This document shows, in pieces, positions 42,055-51,555 of a stretch of DNA of 64,000 nucleotides. The DNA comes from Rhodospirillales bacterium (GTDB lineage Bacteria; Pseudomonadota; Alphaproteobacteria; Micavibrionales; Micavibrionaceae). How positions within the stretch are numbered: position 1 is the first letter of the stretch; the number at the start of each line of letters is the position of its first letter. Location: NCBI GenBank assembly GCA_020638285.1, contig JACKIV010000004.1:1-64000 (forward strand), in the 5' to 3' direction. Under the pieces are notes generated by a model. It had not been told where the DNA came from. It saw nothing but the letters and a program-made list of their open reading frames with translations, and did not search any database. Made by a program: the position numbers and the translations under genes.

Positions 42055-43638
42055 CTAGTGCTGAAAGTGCCGCAGTCCGGTGAACACCATGGCCATGCCG
42101 CGCTCGTCGGCGGTGGCGATGACGTCCGGGTCTTTCTTTGATCCTCCCGGCTGGATGGCTGCCGTGGCTCCGGCCTCATGGGCGGCGATCAAGCCGTCCG
42201 GAAAGGGAAAAAACGCATCCGACGCCACAATGGATCCGGCGCTCAAGGGGGTTGTCTCGCCTGCCTCCCGCGCCGCGTCCTGCGCCTTGCGGGCTGCGAT
42301 AAGGGCGGCGTCGACACGGCTCATCTGACCTGCGCCGATTCCGACGCTGGCCCCGCCGCGCGCATAGACGATGGCGTTGGACTTGACGTGCTTGACCACG
42401 GTAAAGCCGAAAATCATATCCCGGATTTCTTGCGGCGTAGGCGCGCGTTTGGTCACGACTTTCAGGTCGGTGGCCAGTACTCGGGCCGTGTCGGCATCCT
42501 GAATCAGAAAACCGCCCGCCACAGGGGCCACGATGCGCCGCGCCGCGCTTCGGTCCGGCAGAGCGCCCGTTTCCAGAACGCGAATATTGGGCTTTGTTTT
42601 CAGAATGTCCAGGGCTTCGGGCGCGATCGCGGGGGCGATGACAACTTCGCAGAGCCTTTTGATAATAGCCTGCGCCGTAGGGGCGTCCAGCGTCCGGTTG
42701 AGGGCGACGATTCCGCCAAAGGCACTGACCGGATCGCAGCGCAGAGCTTTTTCATAGGCCTCCAGAGTCGTCTCCGCCACCGCAACGCCGCAAGGATTGG
42801 CATGCTTGATGATGGCCACGGACGGCTCGTCAAATTCGGCGACAAGCTCAAAGGCAGCGTCTGTATCGCCGATGTTATTGTAGGAAATCTCTTTGCCCTG
42901 AATCTGGCGCGCCGTGGCGGCGCCGGGACGGGGGGCCGCCGGGTCGAGATACAGCGCGGCGGCCTGGTGCGGGTTTTCGCCATACCGCAGGGTCTCTTTC
43001 AAAACGCCGCCAAAGCTCAAACGGTCCGGGAAGGCGCTCCGGTCGATCTGCCCGGCGAACCAGTTCGAAATCATGGAGTCATACAGGGCCGTATGGGCAA
43101 AGGCCTTGGCGGCCATCCTGCGGCGAAACGCAAGGTCCGTCCCGCCATGGGTCTCGATCTCGGACATCAGGGAGTCATAATCCGACGGGTCGGTCAGGAC
43201 CGTGACAAACGCGTGATTTTTCGCCGCCGAGCGGATCATGGCCGGACCGCCAATGTCGATATTTTCGATGCAGGTTTCAAAATCCGCACCTTTGGCCACG
43301 GTTTGCGCAAAGGGATAGAGCGTGACGATCAAAAGGTCTATGGGGACGATATCGTGTGTTTCCATAGCCCTTGCATGATCTGGATCGTTCCGGACACCCA
43401 GCAGTCCGCCATGGATCGTGGGATGCAGGGTCTTGACCCGCCCGTCCATGATTTCCGGAAATCCGGTGTGGTCGGAGACATCCGTCACGGGCAGCCCGGA
43501 ATCGCGCAGCGTCCGGGCGGTTCCCCCGGTCGAAAGGATCTCAACGCCGCGTTCGTGCAGCGCCCGGGCTAGAGGCTCAAGCCCCGCCTTGTCCGATACC
43601 GAAATCAGAGCGCGGAGAATGGGGATGGATGTAGACAT
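42055..43638 (-). CDS. purH: Bifunctional AICAR transformylase/IMP cyclohydrolase
   Basis: A 527-residue enzyme for the last two steps of IMP synthesis. The N-terminal methylglyoxal-synthase-like IMP cyclohydrolase domain (LISVSDKAGLEPLARALHE, VKTLHPTIHGGLL) precedes the transformylase domain (RYGENPHQAAALY, IKHANPCGVA, IQPGGSKKDPDV). ATG at 43638 gives the standard N-terminus. It is convergent with pntB and divergent from the histidine kinase gene. Confidence 0.97.
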   Translation of the reverse strand: MSTSIPILRALISVSDKAGLEPLARALHERGVEILSTGGTARTLRDSGLPVTDVSDHTGFPEIMDGRVKTLHPTIHGGLLGVRNDPDHARAMETHDIVPIDLLIVTLYPFAQTVAKGADFETCIENIDIGGPAMIRSAAKNHAFVTVLTDPSDYDSLMSEIETHGGTDLAFRRRMAAKAFAHTALYDSMISNWFAGQIDRSAFPDRLSFGGVLKETLRYGENPHQAAALYLDPAAPRPGAATARQIQGKEISYNNIGDTDAAFELVAEFDEPSVAIIKHANPCGVAVAETTLEAYEKALRCDPVSAFGGIVALNRTLDAPTAQAIIKRLCEVVIAPAIAPEALDILKTKPNIRVLETGALPDRSAARRIVAPVAGGFLIQDADTARVLATDLKVVTKRAPTPQEIRDMIFGFTVVKHVKSNAIVYARGGASVGIGAGQMSRVDAALIAARKAQDAAREAGETTPLSAGSIVASDAFFPFPDGLIAAHEAGATAAIQPGGSKKDPDVIATADERGMAMVFTGLRHFQH

Positions 43639-43735
43639 GACATCTTGGCTCCTTCTCTGAAAATTTCCGCCCTTTCTATGCGCAAACAGACCCGGGCGCA
43701 AGAAAAAGTGCAGTGACCCTTTTTCAACCGGGGAA

Positions 43736-43750
43736 TTAACCCTTTCTTTA
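43736..43750 (+). promoter_or_regulatory. Possible CtrA-like site upstream of the PAS histidine kinase
   Basis: TTAA followed by seven bases and TTTA matches the alphaproteobacterial CtrA consensus TTAA-N7-TTAA with one mismatch. It lies about 190 bp before the kinase ATG, in the intergenic region divergent from purH. A single site with one mismatch can easily arise by chance in AT-rich DNA. Confidence 0.25.
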
Positions 43751-43937
43751 CGGTTTTACGGCATTTTTCCAATTATGAATTTCAGATTTACGATGTTTTG
43801 TGTTCCTTTCTCTGGATATGGCAAAATATATGGGAAAAAGAACCGTTTCCGCTGGAAAGTCGATTCAGTCCATGTCAACCATAACGGGCCATAATAAAAG
43901 GGTGAAAAAAGCCGACTGGTCCCGGTCCGGTGGAGAC

Positions 43938-45509
43938 ATGGACGCGCACACTCTGGATTACAAGGCTCTGTTTGACCTGATGCCTGTGCCGCGCTTTGTT
44001 GTGCGGCCCGAGGGGCGGGGCGTGTTTACCTTTGCCGATGTCAATGCGCGTGCGGCGGCGTGGTTTGCGCGGACTCCGAAATCCATGCTGGGCCGGTCGG
44101 TTGCGGAGATGTCCGATTCCGCGTTTTCCCAGAGCTTGATCCAGTCGCTTGAATCCTGCCTGCGTCAGAAAAAGACCGTGATGGTCTTAGCTCCCGCCGG
44201 GTTTCCGGGCAGCGTGCGGATTCATCACTTTCTGATCAGTCCCGTGATCGGGCCGGATGGCGCCGTAGCCCTGATCGACGTTCTGGCCCAGCGCGACACG
44301 TCCGATGCCTCCACAGCCCAGCGCGAGCGGGATGACGCCTTGTCCCTGCTCTCGTCTATTTTCGATGCAAGCGAGGCGGGCATCGTGGTCACGGACGGGC
44401 ACCGCCGCGTTGTCAAGGTCAATGACAGCTTTTCCCGAACGTATGGGTGGAGTCGGGATGAGCTGATCGGCGCGGATTTCACCTCTGTTGTGTCTCCGGA
44501 CGAGCGGTCTTTGGCGGTTCGCAACCACATGAATTTTATGAAGACGGGCGCGCGCAGCAGCGGCGAGGTCCGGATCGTACGCAAAGACGGCAGTATTGCC
44601 AATGCGCTGTTTACCTCTGCGACGCTGGAACTCAGTCACAGGCGGAAGTTTCAGGTGACAACCGTTATGGATATTACCTTGCGCAAGCAGATGGAAATCT
44701 CCCTGCGCGTCGCCAAGGAAAGCGCCGATGCGGCCAGCCGTGCCAAAAGCACCTTTCTGGCCAATATGAGTCACGAACTGCGCACGCCGCTTAACGCCAT
44801 TATCGGATTTTCGGAAATTATGATGCGCGAGACGTTCGGTCCCGTTGAAAATCCGAAATATCTGGAATATCTGGGGGATATGCACTTAAGCGCCCGGCAT
44901 CTGCTCGACATTATCAACGAGGTGCTGGATATGTCCAAGATCGAAGCCGGGCGGGTGGAACTGGACGAACACGAGACGGATCTGGGGTTGCTGGTTTCCT
45001 CGGTCACGCGGATGAGTCTGTCAAAGGCCCAGAGTCTGGGAATTTTATTGACCGAATCCAGCGCGCCGGATCTGCCGCATCTGTTCGCCGATGCGCGTCT
45101 GGTCCGCCAGATTCTGATAAATCTTGTGACCAACGCGATCAAATTCACCCGATCGGGCGGGCAGGTGAGCGTGACGACGGGGCTTTCGGACGATGGCGGC
45201 CTGCGCTTTGTCGTGGCGGACACGGGAATCGGAATTCCAAAGGACCGAATCAAGGTCGCCATGGAGCCATTCGGTCAGGTGTTTCAACCCGTTCTGGCGC
45301 GCGGGACTCAAGGGACCGGGCTTGGCCTGCCCTTGGCGCGGGCGATGACGGAGCTGCATGGCGGGGTGCTGGAGATCGACTCCGAGCCCGGAAAAGGAAC
45401 CTCCGTTACCGTGTCTTTCCCGGCTTTTCGCAGCATCGTACGCCCGGATCGACGGCCCGTTGCAAGTCCTGTTTCAGAGGCGATGTCTTCCGATTCTCTT
45501 TCCTTATAA
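43938..45509 (+). CDS. PAS-domain sensor histidine kinase
   Basis: A 523-residue cytoplasmic-type kinase without membrane helices. It has an N-terminal PAS-like region (about 10-115), a second PAS domain (about 140-250, NDSFSRTYGWSRDELIG), HisKA with phosphoacceptor His279 in SHELRTPLNAII, and HATPase with NLVTNAIKFT, DTGIGIP and GTGLGLPLA. ATG at 43938 is preferred for its GGTGGAG ribosome binding site; in-frame ATGs at 43800, 43818 and 43872 would add up to 46 mostly basic residues. No response regulator is adjacent. The layout resembles PleC/DivJ-type cell-cycle kinases, but this is not diagnostic. Confidence 0.88.
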   Translation: MDAHTLDYKALFDLMPVPRFVVRPEGRGVFTFADVNARAAAWFARTPKSMLGRSVAEMSDSAFSQSLIQSLESCLRQKKTVMVLAPAGFPGSVRIHHFLISPVIGPDGAVALIDVLAQRDTSDASTAQRERDDALSLLSSIFDASEAGIVVTDGHRRVVKVNDSFSRTYGWSRDELIGADFTSVVSPDERSLAVRNHMNFMKTGARSSGEVRIVRKDGSIANALFTSATLELSHRRKFQVTTVMDITLRKQMEISLRVAKESADAASRAKSTFLANMSHELRTPLNAIIGFSEIMMRETFGPVENPKYLEYLGDMHLSARHLLDIINEVLDMSKIEAGRVELDEHETDLGLLVSSVTRMSLSKAQSLGILLTESSAPDLPHLFADARLVRQILINLVTNAIKFTRSGGQVSVTTGLSDDGGLRFVVADTGIGIPKDRIKVAMEPFGQVFQPVLARGTQGTGLGLPLARAMTELHGGVLEIDSEPGKGTSVTVSFPAFRSIVRPDRRPVASPVSEAMSSDSLSL

Positions 45510-45654
45510 AAGGGCTTCCTCTTTCCTCAAAATTATCTCTTGCATGGGGGGGCGCGATCCGATACAACGCGCGTCCACGGTTTCGGGATATGCCTTTCAG
45601 GTGACAGGCTTTTTCCGGGATTTTAATGTTCTATCAGCGAAAGGAGTTACGTGA

Positions 45655-46056
45655 ATGGCGCATGCTCTCAGGGGTTGGGGTCAACATCTGATCCTCGATC
45701 TTTCCGGGTGCCCGAAAGATAAATTGACCGATGCGAATCACATCAGGGAATGGACGAAAGCCCTGGTCGATGGCATAGAGATGGTCGCGTACGGCCAGCC
45801 TTTGCTGGAGCATTTCGCCACGCACAATCAGGATACAGGCGGTTATACGCTTGTTCAACTGATCGAAACATCCAACATTTGCGCGCATTTTGCCGAAAAC
45901 AAGGGCGAGATTTATATCGACGTGTTTTCGTGCAAAAGCTTTGATGAAGTTGTTGCGACAGAAATCTGCCGCAAATTCTTTGAGCCCGCGCGAATTGATT
46001 CGCACAGCATCCTGCGCGGCGAATTTGCCCCCAAAGACGGCGTTCGCGCAGCGTAA
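45655..46056 (+). CDS. Divergent AdoMet-decarboxylase (SpeD)-like protein
   Basis: A 133-residue protein resembling prokaryotic S-adenosylmethionine decarboxylase: HLILDLSGC at the N-terminus and IDVFSC later. Anchored on DVF(S/T)C, an ungapped alignment with Thermotoga SpeD places Ser73, His78 and Cys93 at the catalytic Ser63, His68 and Cys83. The usual E-S-H self-cleavage motif has become T-S-N, so pyruvoyl formation is uncertain. AAGGAG lies 8 bases before the ATG. No speE or other polyamine gene is in view. A hairpin terminator follows. Confidence 0.7.
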   Translation: MAHALRGWGQHLILDLSGCPKDKLTDANHIREWTKALVDGIEMVAYGQPLLEHFATHNQDTGGYTLVQLIETSNICAHFAENKGEIYIDVFSCKSFDEVVATEICRKFFEPARIDSHSILRGEFAPKDGVRAA

Positions 46057-46083
46057 ACAAGGATGGTTTTTGATCCTTTCCAC

Positions 46084-46126
46084 AATCCTCCGGCGCTCTC
46101 TGCGTTCCGGGGGATTTGGTTTTTTA
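46084..46126 (+). terminator. Hairpin terminator after the SpeD-like gene
   Basis: A 10-bp stem (AATCCTCCGG with CCGGGGGATT, one G-U pair) with a 12-base loop that can itself pair CGC/GCG is followed by TTGGTTTTTTAC. The T-run overlaps the last codon of the convergent mgtE gene. Confidence 0.6.
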
Positions 46127-47530
46127 CGCCATAAAAATCGCGGCCAAACCCAAAAATGCGAAAAATCCAACCACATCGGTCACGGTTGTCAAAAAGACGC
46201 TGGAGGCGACTGCCGGATCGACGCCTGCCTTATCCAAAAGAATCGGGATGATCGTTCCAAATGTCCCCGCGCAGATCAGATTAACGATCATGGCCACGCC
46301 GATAACTCCACCCAGCATGGGGTCAGAAAACCACAACCCTGCGACGACTCCGGTAATCAGGGCGAAGGCTGCCCCGTTAATCGCGCCCACCATGGTTTCT
46401 TTCCACACAACGCGCAGGGCGTTGATCCCCGAAATTTCCCGCGTGGCCAATGCGCGGACGGCAACCGTGAGGGCTTGCGTGCCTGCGTTTCCGCCCATGG
46501 AGGCGACGATGGGCATGAGAACGGCCAGCGCCACGATTTTTTCAATGGTGGCTTCAAAAAACGAAATGACAACCGAGGCCAGAATAGCGGTTAGAAGATT
46601 CACAAATAACCAGCGGAAACGATAGCCGCTTGTGCTCAGGGCCGCGCGATACATGTCGCCTTGTTCAACCCCGCCGAGGCGCAGGAAGTCTTCGTGTGCC
46701 TCTTCGGTGATGACGTCGACGACGTCGTCGATGGTAATGACGCCGATCAGACGTCCGTCTTCGTCCACGACCGGAGCCGATGTCAAATCCTCGCGCCGGA
46801 ACAATGTGGCCACATCTTCCTGGTCCATCGTGGCCGGGATGGTGTGGATTTCTTCCAGAGCCAGATCGTCGATTTTTTCAGACCGACGTGCGCGTACGAT
46901 CCGGCCCAGCGGAATTTCTCCGACGACGTGGTGGGCGGAATCGACAACGAACAGGTCAAAGAAATCGTCCGGTAGTTCTTCCGATGCGGCGCGCAGATAG
47001 TCGATGGTCTTTCCAACGGTCCAGAATTGCGGGATGGAAACAAATTCCCGCTGCATGAGGCGTCCGGCGCTGTCTTCTGGAAAGTTTAATCCCTCCTCAA
47101 TTGCGATCCGGTCCTTGCGGGCGAGTTTTTTGATAATCTCGCGCTGGATGTCCTCATCCAGAGGCAAAATCAAGTCAAGAGCATCGTCGCTTTCGAGATC
47201 CGAGACAATGATCGCTACGCGTTCTGGAGGCATTTCGTTCAAGCATGCGCGGCGCAGCTCCGGGTCCATTTCCAGAAAGACAACGGGGTCAAGCTGTGCG
47301 CCATAGCGTTCCAAAAGGGCCCGGCGTTCGTCGCCACCGATCTTGGCCAGAAGTTCGGCGGTTTCATTGGGGCTCAGCTCCTCGATAATCGTTTTCAGGC
47401 CGATAAAGTCTTCGGCATCAAGGGCTTGAAGTGTATATGCGATATCGGCATCGCTCAGGCCTTCCGCGATGTCGATCGCGAAGGGGTCTTCGGCGTCTTC
47501 CGCAAGGTTGCTGGCTTTATGCTCCTGCAC
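46124..47530 (-). CDS. mgtE: Magnesium transporter MgtE
   Basis: A 468-residue inner-membrane Mg2+ channel. The N-terminal domain (about 1-140) and tandem CBS domains (about 145-270) form the cytoplasmic magnesium sensor. Five membrane helices follow, including VALAVLMPIVASMGGNAGTQALT with the conserved GGNAGTQ. The start is the GTG at 47530. It stands alone, convergent with the SpeD-like gene. Confidence 0.95.
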   Translation of the reverse strand: MQEHKASNLAEDAEDPFAIDIAEGLSDADIAYTLQALDAEDFIGLKTIIEELSPNETAELLAKIGGDERRALLERYGAQLDPVVFLEMDPELRRACLNEMPPERVAIIVSDLESDDALDLILPLDEDIQREIIKKLARKDRIAIEEGLNFPEDSAGRLMQREFVSIPQFWTVGKTIDYLRAASEELPDDFFDLFVVDSAHHVVGEIPLGRIVRARRSEKIDDLALEEIHTIPATMDQEDVATLFRREDLTSAPVVDEDGRLIGVITIDDVVDVITEEAHEDFLRLGGVEQGDMYRAALSTSGYRFRWLFVNLLTAILASVVISFFEATIEKIVALAVLMPIVASMGGNAGTQALTVAVRALATREISGINALRVVWKETMVGAINGAAFALITGVVAGLWFSDPMLGGVIGVAMIVNLICAGTFGTIIPILLDKAGVDPAVASSVFLTTVTDVVGFFAFLGLAAIFMA

Positions 47531-47888
47531 GCGGCAGAGTCCTTCCGCAAAAATTGAAATGAGTCTGTCAGTCTAGCTCTATCACGAAGCGCGCAGGGGT
47601 GGAAGGGGGCGAAGGCAATCTATTCGCCTTCCATGTATTGCATTATTGTGCCGTGAGGAGTAGAATGCCATCGCCGTGGCAGGGATGGAAGGCGTTTCGA
47701 ATCTCGGATTGTTCTTTCGTAGGGCTGCGGCTGGGTTCAATCCCTCTTTGTCTTGGTGGCACTTTGGGTTTTGCTCCTTGAATCGGCCTCGGCGCAAACG
47801 AAAAGCAGGCATGCAGGTAAGGCCTCCCCTGCGTATCGTGATACTTGGAGCAAAACCTGTTTCCAGAATATAATGGAGAGCTAATTGC
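47531..47888. other. 358-bp intergenic region between mgtE and the SPFH gene
   Basis: It should contain promoters for the two divergent genes. A T-loop-like string (GGTTCAATCCC, near 47733) occurs, but no cloverleaf can be built around it. Open frames here have no protein-like translation. No riboswitch was recognised upstream of mgtE. Confidence 0.4.
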
Positions 47889-48638
47889 ATGGAGCTTTAC
47901 TTTTTGGTCTTTCTGATTGTTGGGGCGTCTGTGTTCTTCGCATGGAATCGGCTTTTCCTTTCTGTTACAATTTACGATTTCCAAAAGGGACTCCTTTACA
48001 AAAACGGATCTTTCAAAAGAGAACTGGGGGCAGGAAGGTACCACTACATCAGAGCGCGCTCAATGGTTCAAGTCTTTGATCTGCGCAAGGTACTAATTTC
48101 TTTGCCAGGTCAGGAAGTTCTCACAAAAGATAACGTGAATATAAAGGTCACTCTGGTCGGATTTTATGAAGTGGTCGATCCTGCCAAGGCAGCACACCAA
48201 TCTGAAAATTATGCGGTGGAATTTTATAGCTTTGCCCAAATCATTCTGCGTGATTTGATCTCCAGTAGCACCATTGACGAATTTTTGGAGAAAAAGTGCG
48301 ATATCGACGCTCAGTTGCTTGTCAGGCTTTCTGAGAAAGCCGAGTCGCTTGGGTTGGTGGTTTCCGCATTTTCCATCAGGGATATCATGCTCCCTGCCAA
48401 TCTCAAGAAAGCTTTTTCCGGTGTGCTTGAGGCGAAGAAGGAGGCTCAGCGGCAACTCGAAAAAGCTCGCGGCGAGCAGGCTGTTCTGAGAAATCTTTCT
48501 AATTCATCCAGTATGTACGAAGGCAATCCGATGCTTCTTCAGGCAAGGCTTATTCAGGCGTTGTCTGCCGGCAATAACAGTATTGTTTTCAGGGCGGATG
48601 GTAAGGTGGCTTTGGAGGAGAAGGCGCGGGCCCCATAG
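47889..48638 (+). CDS. SPFH/stomatin-like (slipin) membrane protein
   Basis: A 249-residue protein with one N-terminal membrane helix (about 3-20) followed by an SPFH domain (YDFQKGLLYKNG, FDLRKVLISLPGQEVLTKDNVNI, YEVVDPAKA) and a C-terminal helical segment rich in Glu, Lys and Gln (LEAKKEAQRQLEKARGEQA). Slipins form oligomeric rings on the inner membrane. The usual NfeD partner is not adjacent. The gene is visibly more AT-rich than its neighbours. Confidence 0.85.
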   Translation: MELYFLVFLIVGASVFFAWNRLFLSVTIYDFQKGLLYKNGSFKRELGAGRYHYIRARSMVQVFDLRKVLISLPGQEVLTKDNVNIKVTLVGFYEVVDPAKAAHQSENYAVEFYSFAQIILRDLISSSTIDEFLEKKCDIDAQLLVRLSEKAESLGLVVSAFSIRDIMLPANLKKAFSGVLEAKKEAQRQLEKARGEQAVLRNLSNSSSMYEGNPMLLQARLIQALSAGNNSIVFRADGKVALEEKARAP

Positions 48639-48683
48639 TATGGGTACGTTTGACTGTTTTGTTTTTCAAAATCTTCAAGCCTT

Positions 48684-50750
48684 TTATAATGCATTCCACT
48701 CCTCTTCGCTCAGGACGGTTACGCCCAGTTCGATGGCTTTGGTGCGTTTTGACCCTGCGTCTTCTCCGGCGATGAGGTAGTCTGTTTTTTTCGACACGGA
48801 ACCGGAGACTTTTGCGCCCAGGGCGTGCGCGCGGGCTTTGGCTTCCTCGCGGGTCATGGTGGCCAGCGTTCCCGTAAACACCACCGTTTTCCCCGAAACG
48901 GGCGAGGGGGTTGAGGTTGGGGATTCAAAGGGCGCCACGGTGATTTGCGCGGTCAGATCCTCGATTGCCGCGCGGTTGTGCGGCTCGGCGAAAAATTCAA
49001 TGACTTCAGAGGCAACGGCAGGGCCGATATCTTCGATGGACAAAAGATCGGCGCGTGCGCCGTTGTCTTCGTTTTGCTGTGCCTGTGTCATGGCCTCGGA
49101 CAAAGCCTCCAGCGTTCCATAAAATGCGGCAAGGCGGCGGGCGGTGGACTCACCGATCTGGGGAATGCCCAAAGCATAAAGAAAACGGGGCAGGGAAATC
49201 CGCCGTCGCGCGTTGATGGCGGCAAACAGGTTGCGGGTTGAAACCTCTCCCCATCCCTCCCGGTTTTGCAGCGGAGTTTCAAGACTTGCATTGCGGGATT
49301 CCAGCCGGAAAATATCCGCCGGGGATTTTAAAAGCCCGTCTTCCCACAATTCCTGAACGATTTTTGCGCCCAGCCCCTCAATATCAAATGCCGGGCGTGA
49401 GACGAAATGGCGCAGACGCTGGGCGGCTTGCGCGGGGCAGATCAGTCCGCCGGTACAGCGCCGCGCGACGGCATCGTTTTCCCGAACGGCGTGAGATTGG
49501 CATTCGGGGCAGATCGTGGGGAATTCATAGGGTTTTTCCGCTCCGGATCGTTTCTCTGTCAAAACCCGGACGATTTGGGGAATGACGTCTCCGGCGCGCT
49601 GGATCAGGACCATATCACCTTCGCGGATGTCCTTGCGGGCAATTTCATCTTCGTTGTGCAATGTTGCCCGTGAGACCACGACGCCCCCGACTGTGACGGG
49701 TTCAAGCTCGGCTACGGGGGTCAGAACGCCGGTCCGCCCGACCTGAACAGAGATTTTATTCAGGCGCGTAATCGCCTGTTCCGGCGGGAATTTATGGGCG
49801 CAGGCCCATCGTGGCGCACGTGAGACGGCACCCAGACGCGTCTGCCAGTCCACCCGATCAACCTTGTATACCACGCCGTCGATATCAAACGGCAGATCGG
49901 CCCGGCGTTCGAGAACGTCTTGATAGTAGGCCAGAATTTCGGAAACCGTCTCGCATCGCGCGGCGGGTTCAGCCTGCGCGAATCCCCATGTTTCCAGTAC
50001 CCTGCGAATATCCCATTGAGTCTGCGCCACAGGAGAAGACAGCATGCCGAACGCATAGCCGAAAAAATGCAGGGGCCGCGCTGCTGTTATCGCGGGATCA
50101 AGTTGGCGGACACTGCCTGCTGCGGCATTGCGCGGGTTGGCAAAAGGGGGCTCTTTGGCTTCAATCTGGCGGGTATTCAGCGTTGCGAAATCGTCTCGCC
50201 GCATGTAAATTTCGCCTCTGATTTCAATAATCTCCGGCACGCCAGAGGGCAGGGTGGGAGGGATATCGGCGATGGTGCGGACGTTGGCAGTGATATCTTC
50301 GCCTGTCGTTCCATCTCCCCGCGTGGCGGCTTGAAGCAGCTTTCCATTTTCATAGCGCAAGGAGCAGGACAGCCCGTCGATTTTGGGTTCGCCCACAATA
50401 GACAGGGTTTCTTGGGGCCTTAGCCCTAAAAATTTTCGGACTCGTTCGATGAAGACGGGGACTTCCGTATCTTCAAACAGGTTTGACAAGGATAACATGG
50501 GAAGGGCGTGCGGGACTTTTTGAAATCCCCGAGCGGGCATTGCGCCGATCTTGCGGGTCGGGCTTTCCGGCGTGACAAGGTTCGGGAAACGTGATTCGAT
50601 GTCTTCCAGTTCGCGTCGCAGGGCATCGTAAGCCGCATCGCTGATTTCGGGTGTGTCGTGGGTGTGGTACAATGCATCGTGACGGCGAATCTCTGCTGCC
50701 AGTTCGGCGTGGCGGAGAGCAGGGTCTATGGTATCGAAGAGCGTTGTCAT
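48684..50750 (-). CDS. ligA: NAD-dependent DNA ligase
   Basis: A 688-residue ligase joining nicks during replication and repair. The adenylated Lys123 is in EPKIDGLS. The nucleotidyltransferase and OB domains (VGRTGVLTPVAELEPV), a four-cysteine zinc finger (CPECQSH, later CTGGLICPAQ), a helix-hairpin-helix region and a C-terminal BRCT domain (about 610-688) follow in the standard order. It is divergent from msrA. Confidence 0.97.
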   Translation of the reverse strand: MTTLFDTIDPALRHAELAAEIRRHDALYHTHDTPEISDAAYDALRRELEDIESRFPNLVTPESPTRKIGAMPARGFQKVPHALPMLSLSNLFEDTEVPVFIERVRKFLGLRPQETLSIVGEPKIDGLSCSLRYENGKLLQAATRGDGTTGEDITANVRTIADIPPTLPSGVPEIIEIRGEIYMRRDDFATLNTRQIEAKEPPFANPRNAAAGSVRQLDPAITAARPLHFFGYAFGMLSSPVAQTQWDIRRVLETWGFAQAEPAARCETVSEILAYYQDVLERRADLPFDIDGVVYKVDRVDWQTRLGAVSRAPRWACAHKFPPEQAITRLNKISVQVGRTGVLTPVAELEPVTVGGVVVSRATLHNEDEIARKDIREGDMVLIQRAGDVIPQIVRVLTEKRSGAEKPYEFPTICPECQSHAVRENDAVARRCTGGLICPAQAAQRLRHFVSRPAFDIEGLGAKIVQELWEDGLLKSPADIFRLESRNASLETPLQNREGWGEVSTRNLFAAINARRRISLPRFLYALGIPQIGESTARRLAAFYGTLEALSEAMTQAQQNEDNGARADLLSIEDIGPAVASEVIEFFAEPHNRAAIEDLTAQITVAPFESPTSTPSPVSGKTVVFTGTLATMTREEAKARAHALGAKVSGSVSKKTDYLIAGEDAGSKRTKAIELGVTVLSEEEWNAL

Positions 50751-50839
50751 GCCATTACTTTAGCGCTGCTGCCGAAGGCCGAGAAGGGGTTTTTAATGCC
50801 GTTCTTTCTTTTTTGCAGGACAGGTGTGAGGTGTCAGAT

Positions 50840-51484
50840 ATGATTGCGATAATATTAAGACGCGTTGTTGCGGTCTGCGTGGCGGCGTGCGTGGTTTTTG
50901 TCTTGAATGAACGGAGCGGGGTTGCCATGGAAAAAAATGCGGACAAGCCGGAATCCTTTCATTCGGCGGTTTTTGCGGGCGGGTGCTTCTGGTGTCTGGA
51001 AAGCGAGTTTCGTCGCCTGCCCGGCGTTTTGTTTACAGAGGTGGGCTATAGCGGTGGGACAACGGAAGATCCGACATATGAACAGGTTTCAACCGGACGC
51101 ACAGGGCATGCCGAGGTGGTGCGTGTGTCTTACGATCCGGACGTTACTGATTTTAAGAAGCTGACGACGTTTTTTCTGGAAGAGGCTCACGACCCCACTC
51201 AAAAAGATCGGCAAGGCGTCGATGTCGGGACTCAATATCGATCGATCATTTTTTATGCCAATGAGGAGGAGAAAACGATCGCTGAATCTGAAATCGCTCG
51301 AGTGGATGCGAAAAAGCGGTATTCTGCGCCGATCGTGACGCTGGTTCAGCCCTTGGCGCCGTTCTGGATGGCGGAGGAGTATCATCAGCAATATTACAGG
51401 AAATACGAGGCGAGGACCGGGGAAAAGCACATCCGGGTCAAGGCCAAGGAAGCCAGAAAAGCCTCTGAAAAAGGCGTGAAGTAG
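50840..51484 (+). CDS. msrA: Exported peptide-methionine (S)-S-oxide reductase
   Basis: A 214-residue MsrA that reduces methionine sulfoxide in proteins. The catalytic Cys49 is in AGGCFWCLE, and the GYSGG, GHAEVVRV and HDPTQ segments are typical. The ATG at 50840 (GAGGTG 7 bases upstream) adds an N-terminal hydrophobic segment (about 4-22) that serves as signal peptide or anchor, so the enzyme probably works in the periplasm. The much longer open frame overlapping ligA is not used. Confidence 0.92.
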   Translation: MIAIILRRVVAVCVAACVVFVLNERSGVAMEKNADKPESFHSAVFAGGCFWCLESEFRRLPGVLFTEVGYSGGTTEDPTYEQVSTGRTGHAEVVRVSYDPDVTDFKKLTTFFLEEAHDPTQKDRQGVDVGTQYRSIIFYANEEEKTIAESEIARVDAKKRYSAPIVTLVQPLAPFWMAEEYHQQYYRKYEARTGEKHIRVKAKEARKASEKGVK

Positions 51485-51502
51485 TGGCCTCCGGAAAAAC
51501 AA

Positions 51503-51524
51503 AAGGGCCCCGTGAAGGGCCCTT
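51503..51524 (-). terminator. Terminator after the 49-residue gene
   Basis: A perfect 8-bp stem (AAGGGCCC/GGGCCCTT) with a 6-base loop is followed on the minus strand by TTTTGTTTTT. It lies between msrA and the convergent small gene, and may also slow transcription from the plus strand. Confidence 0.75.
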
Positions 51525-51555
51525 CGAAAAACCAATCACCTGAAGCCTGAGAACA

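Noticed and set aside
42178..43572. 464-codon plus-strand frame
   Set aside because: Antisense to purH; Gly/Arg-rich with no domain.
47700..47790. Possible tRNA upstream of the SPFH gene (T-loop-like GGTTCAATCCC)
   Set aside because: The T-stem does not pair well and no acceptor, D or anticodon arms can be built around it.
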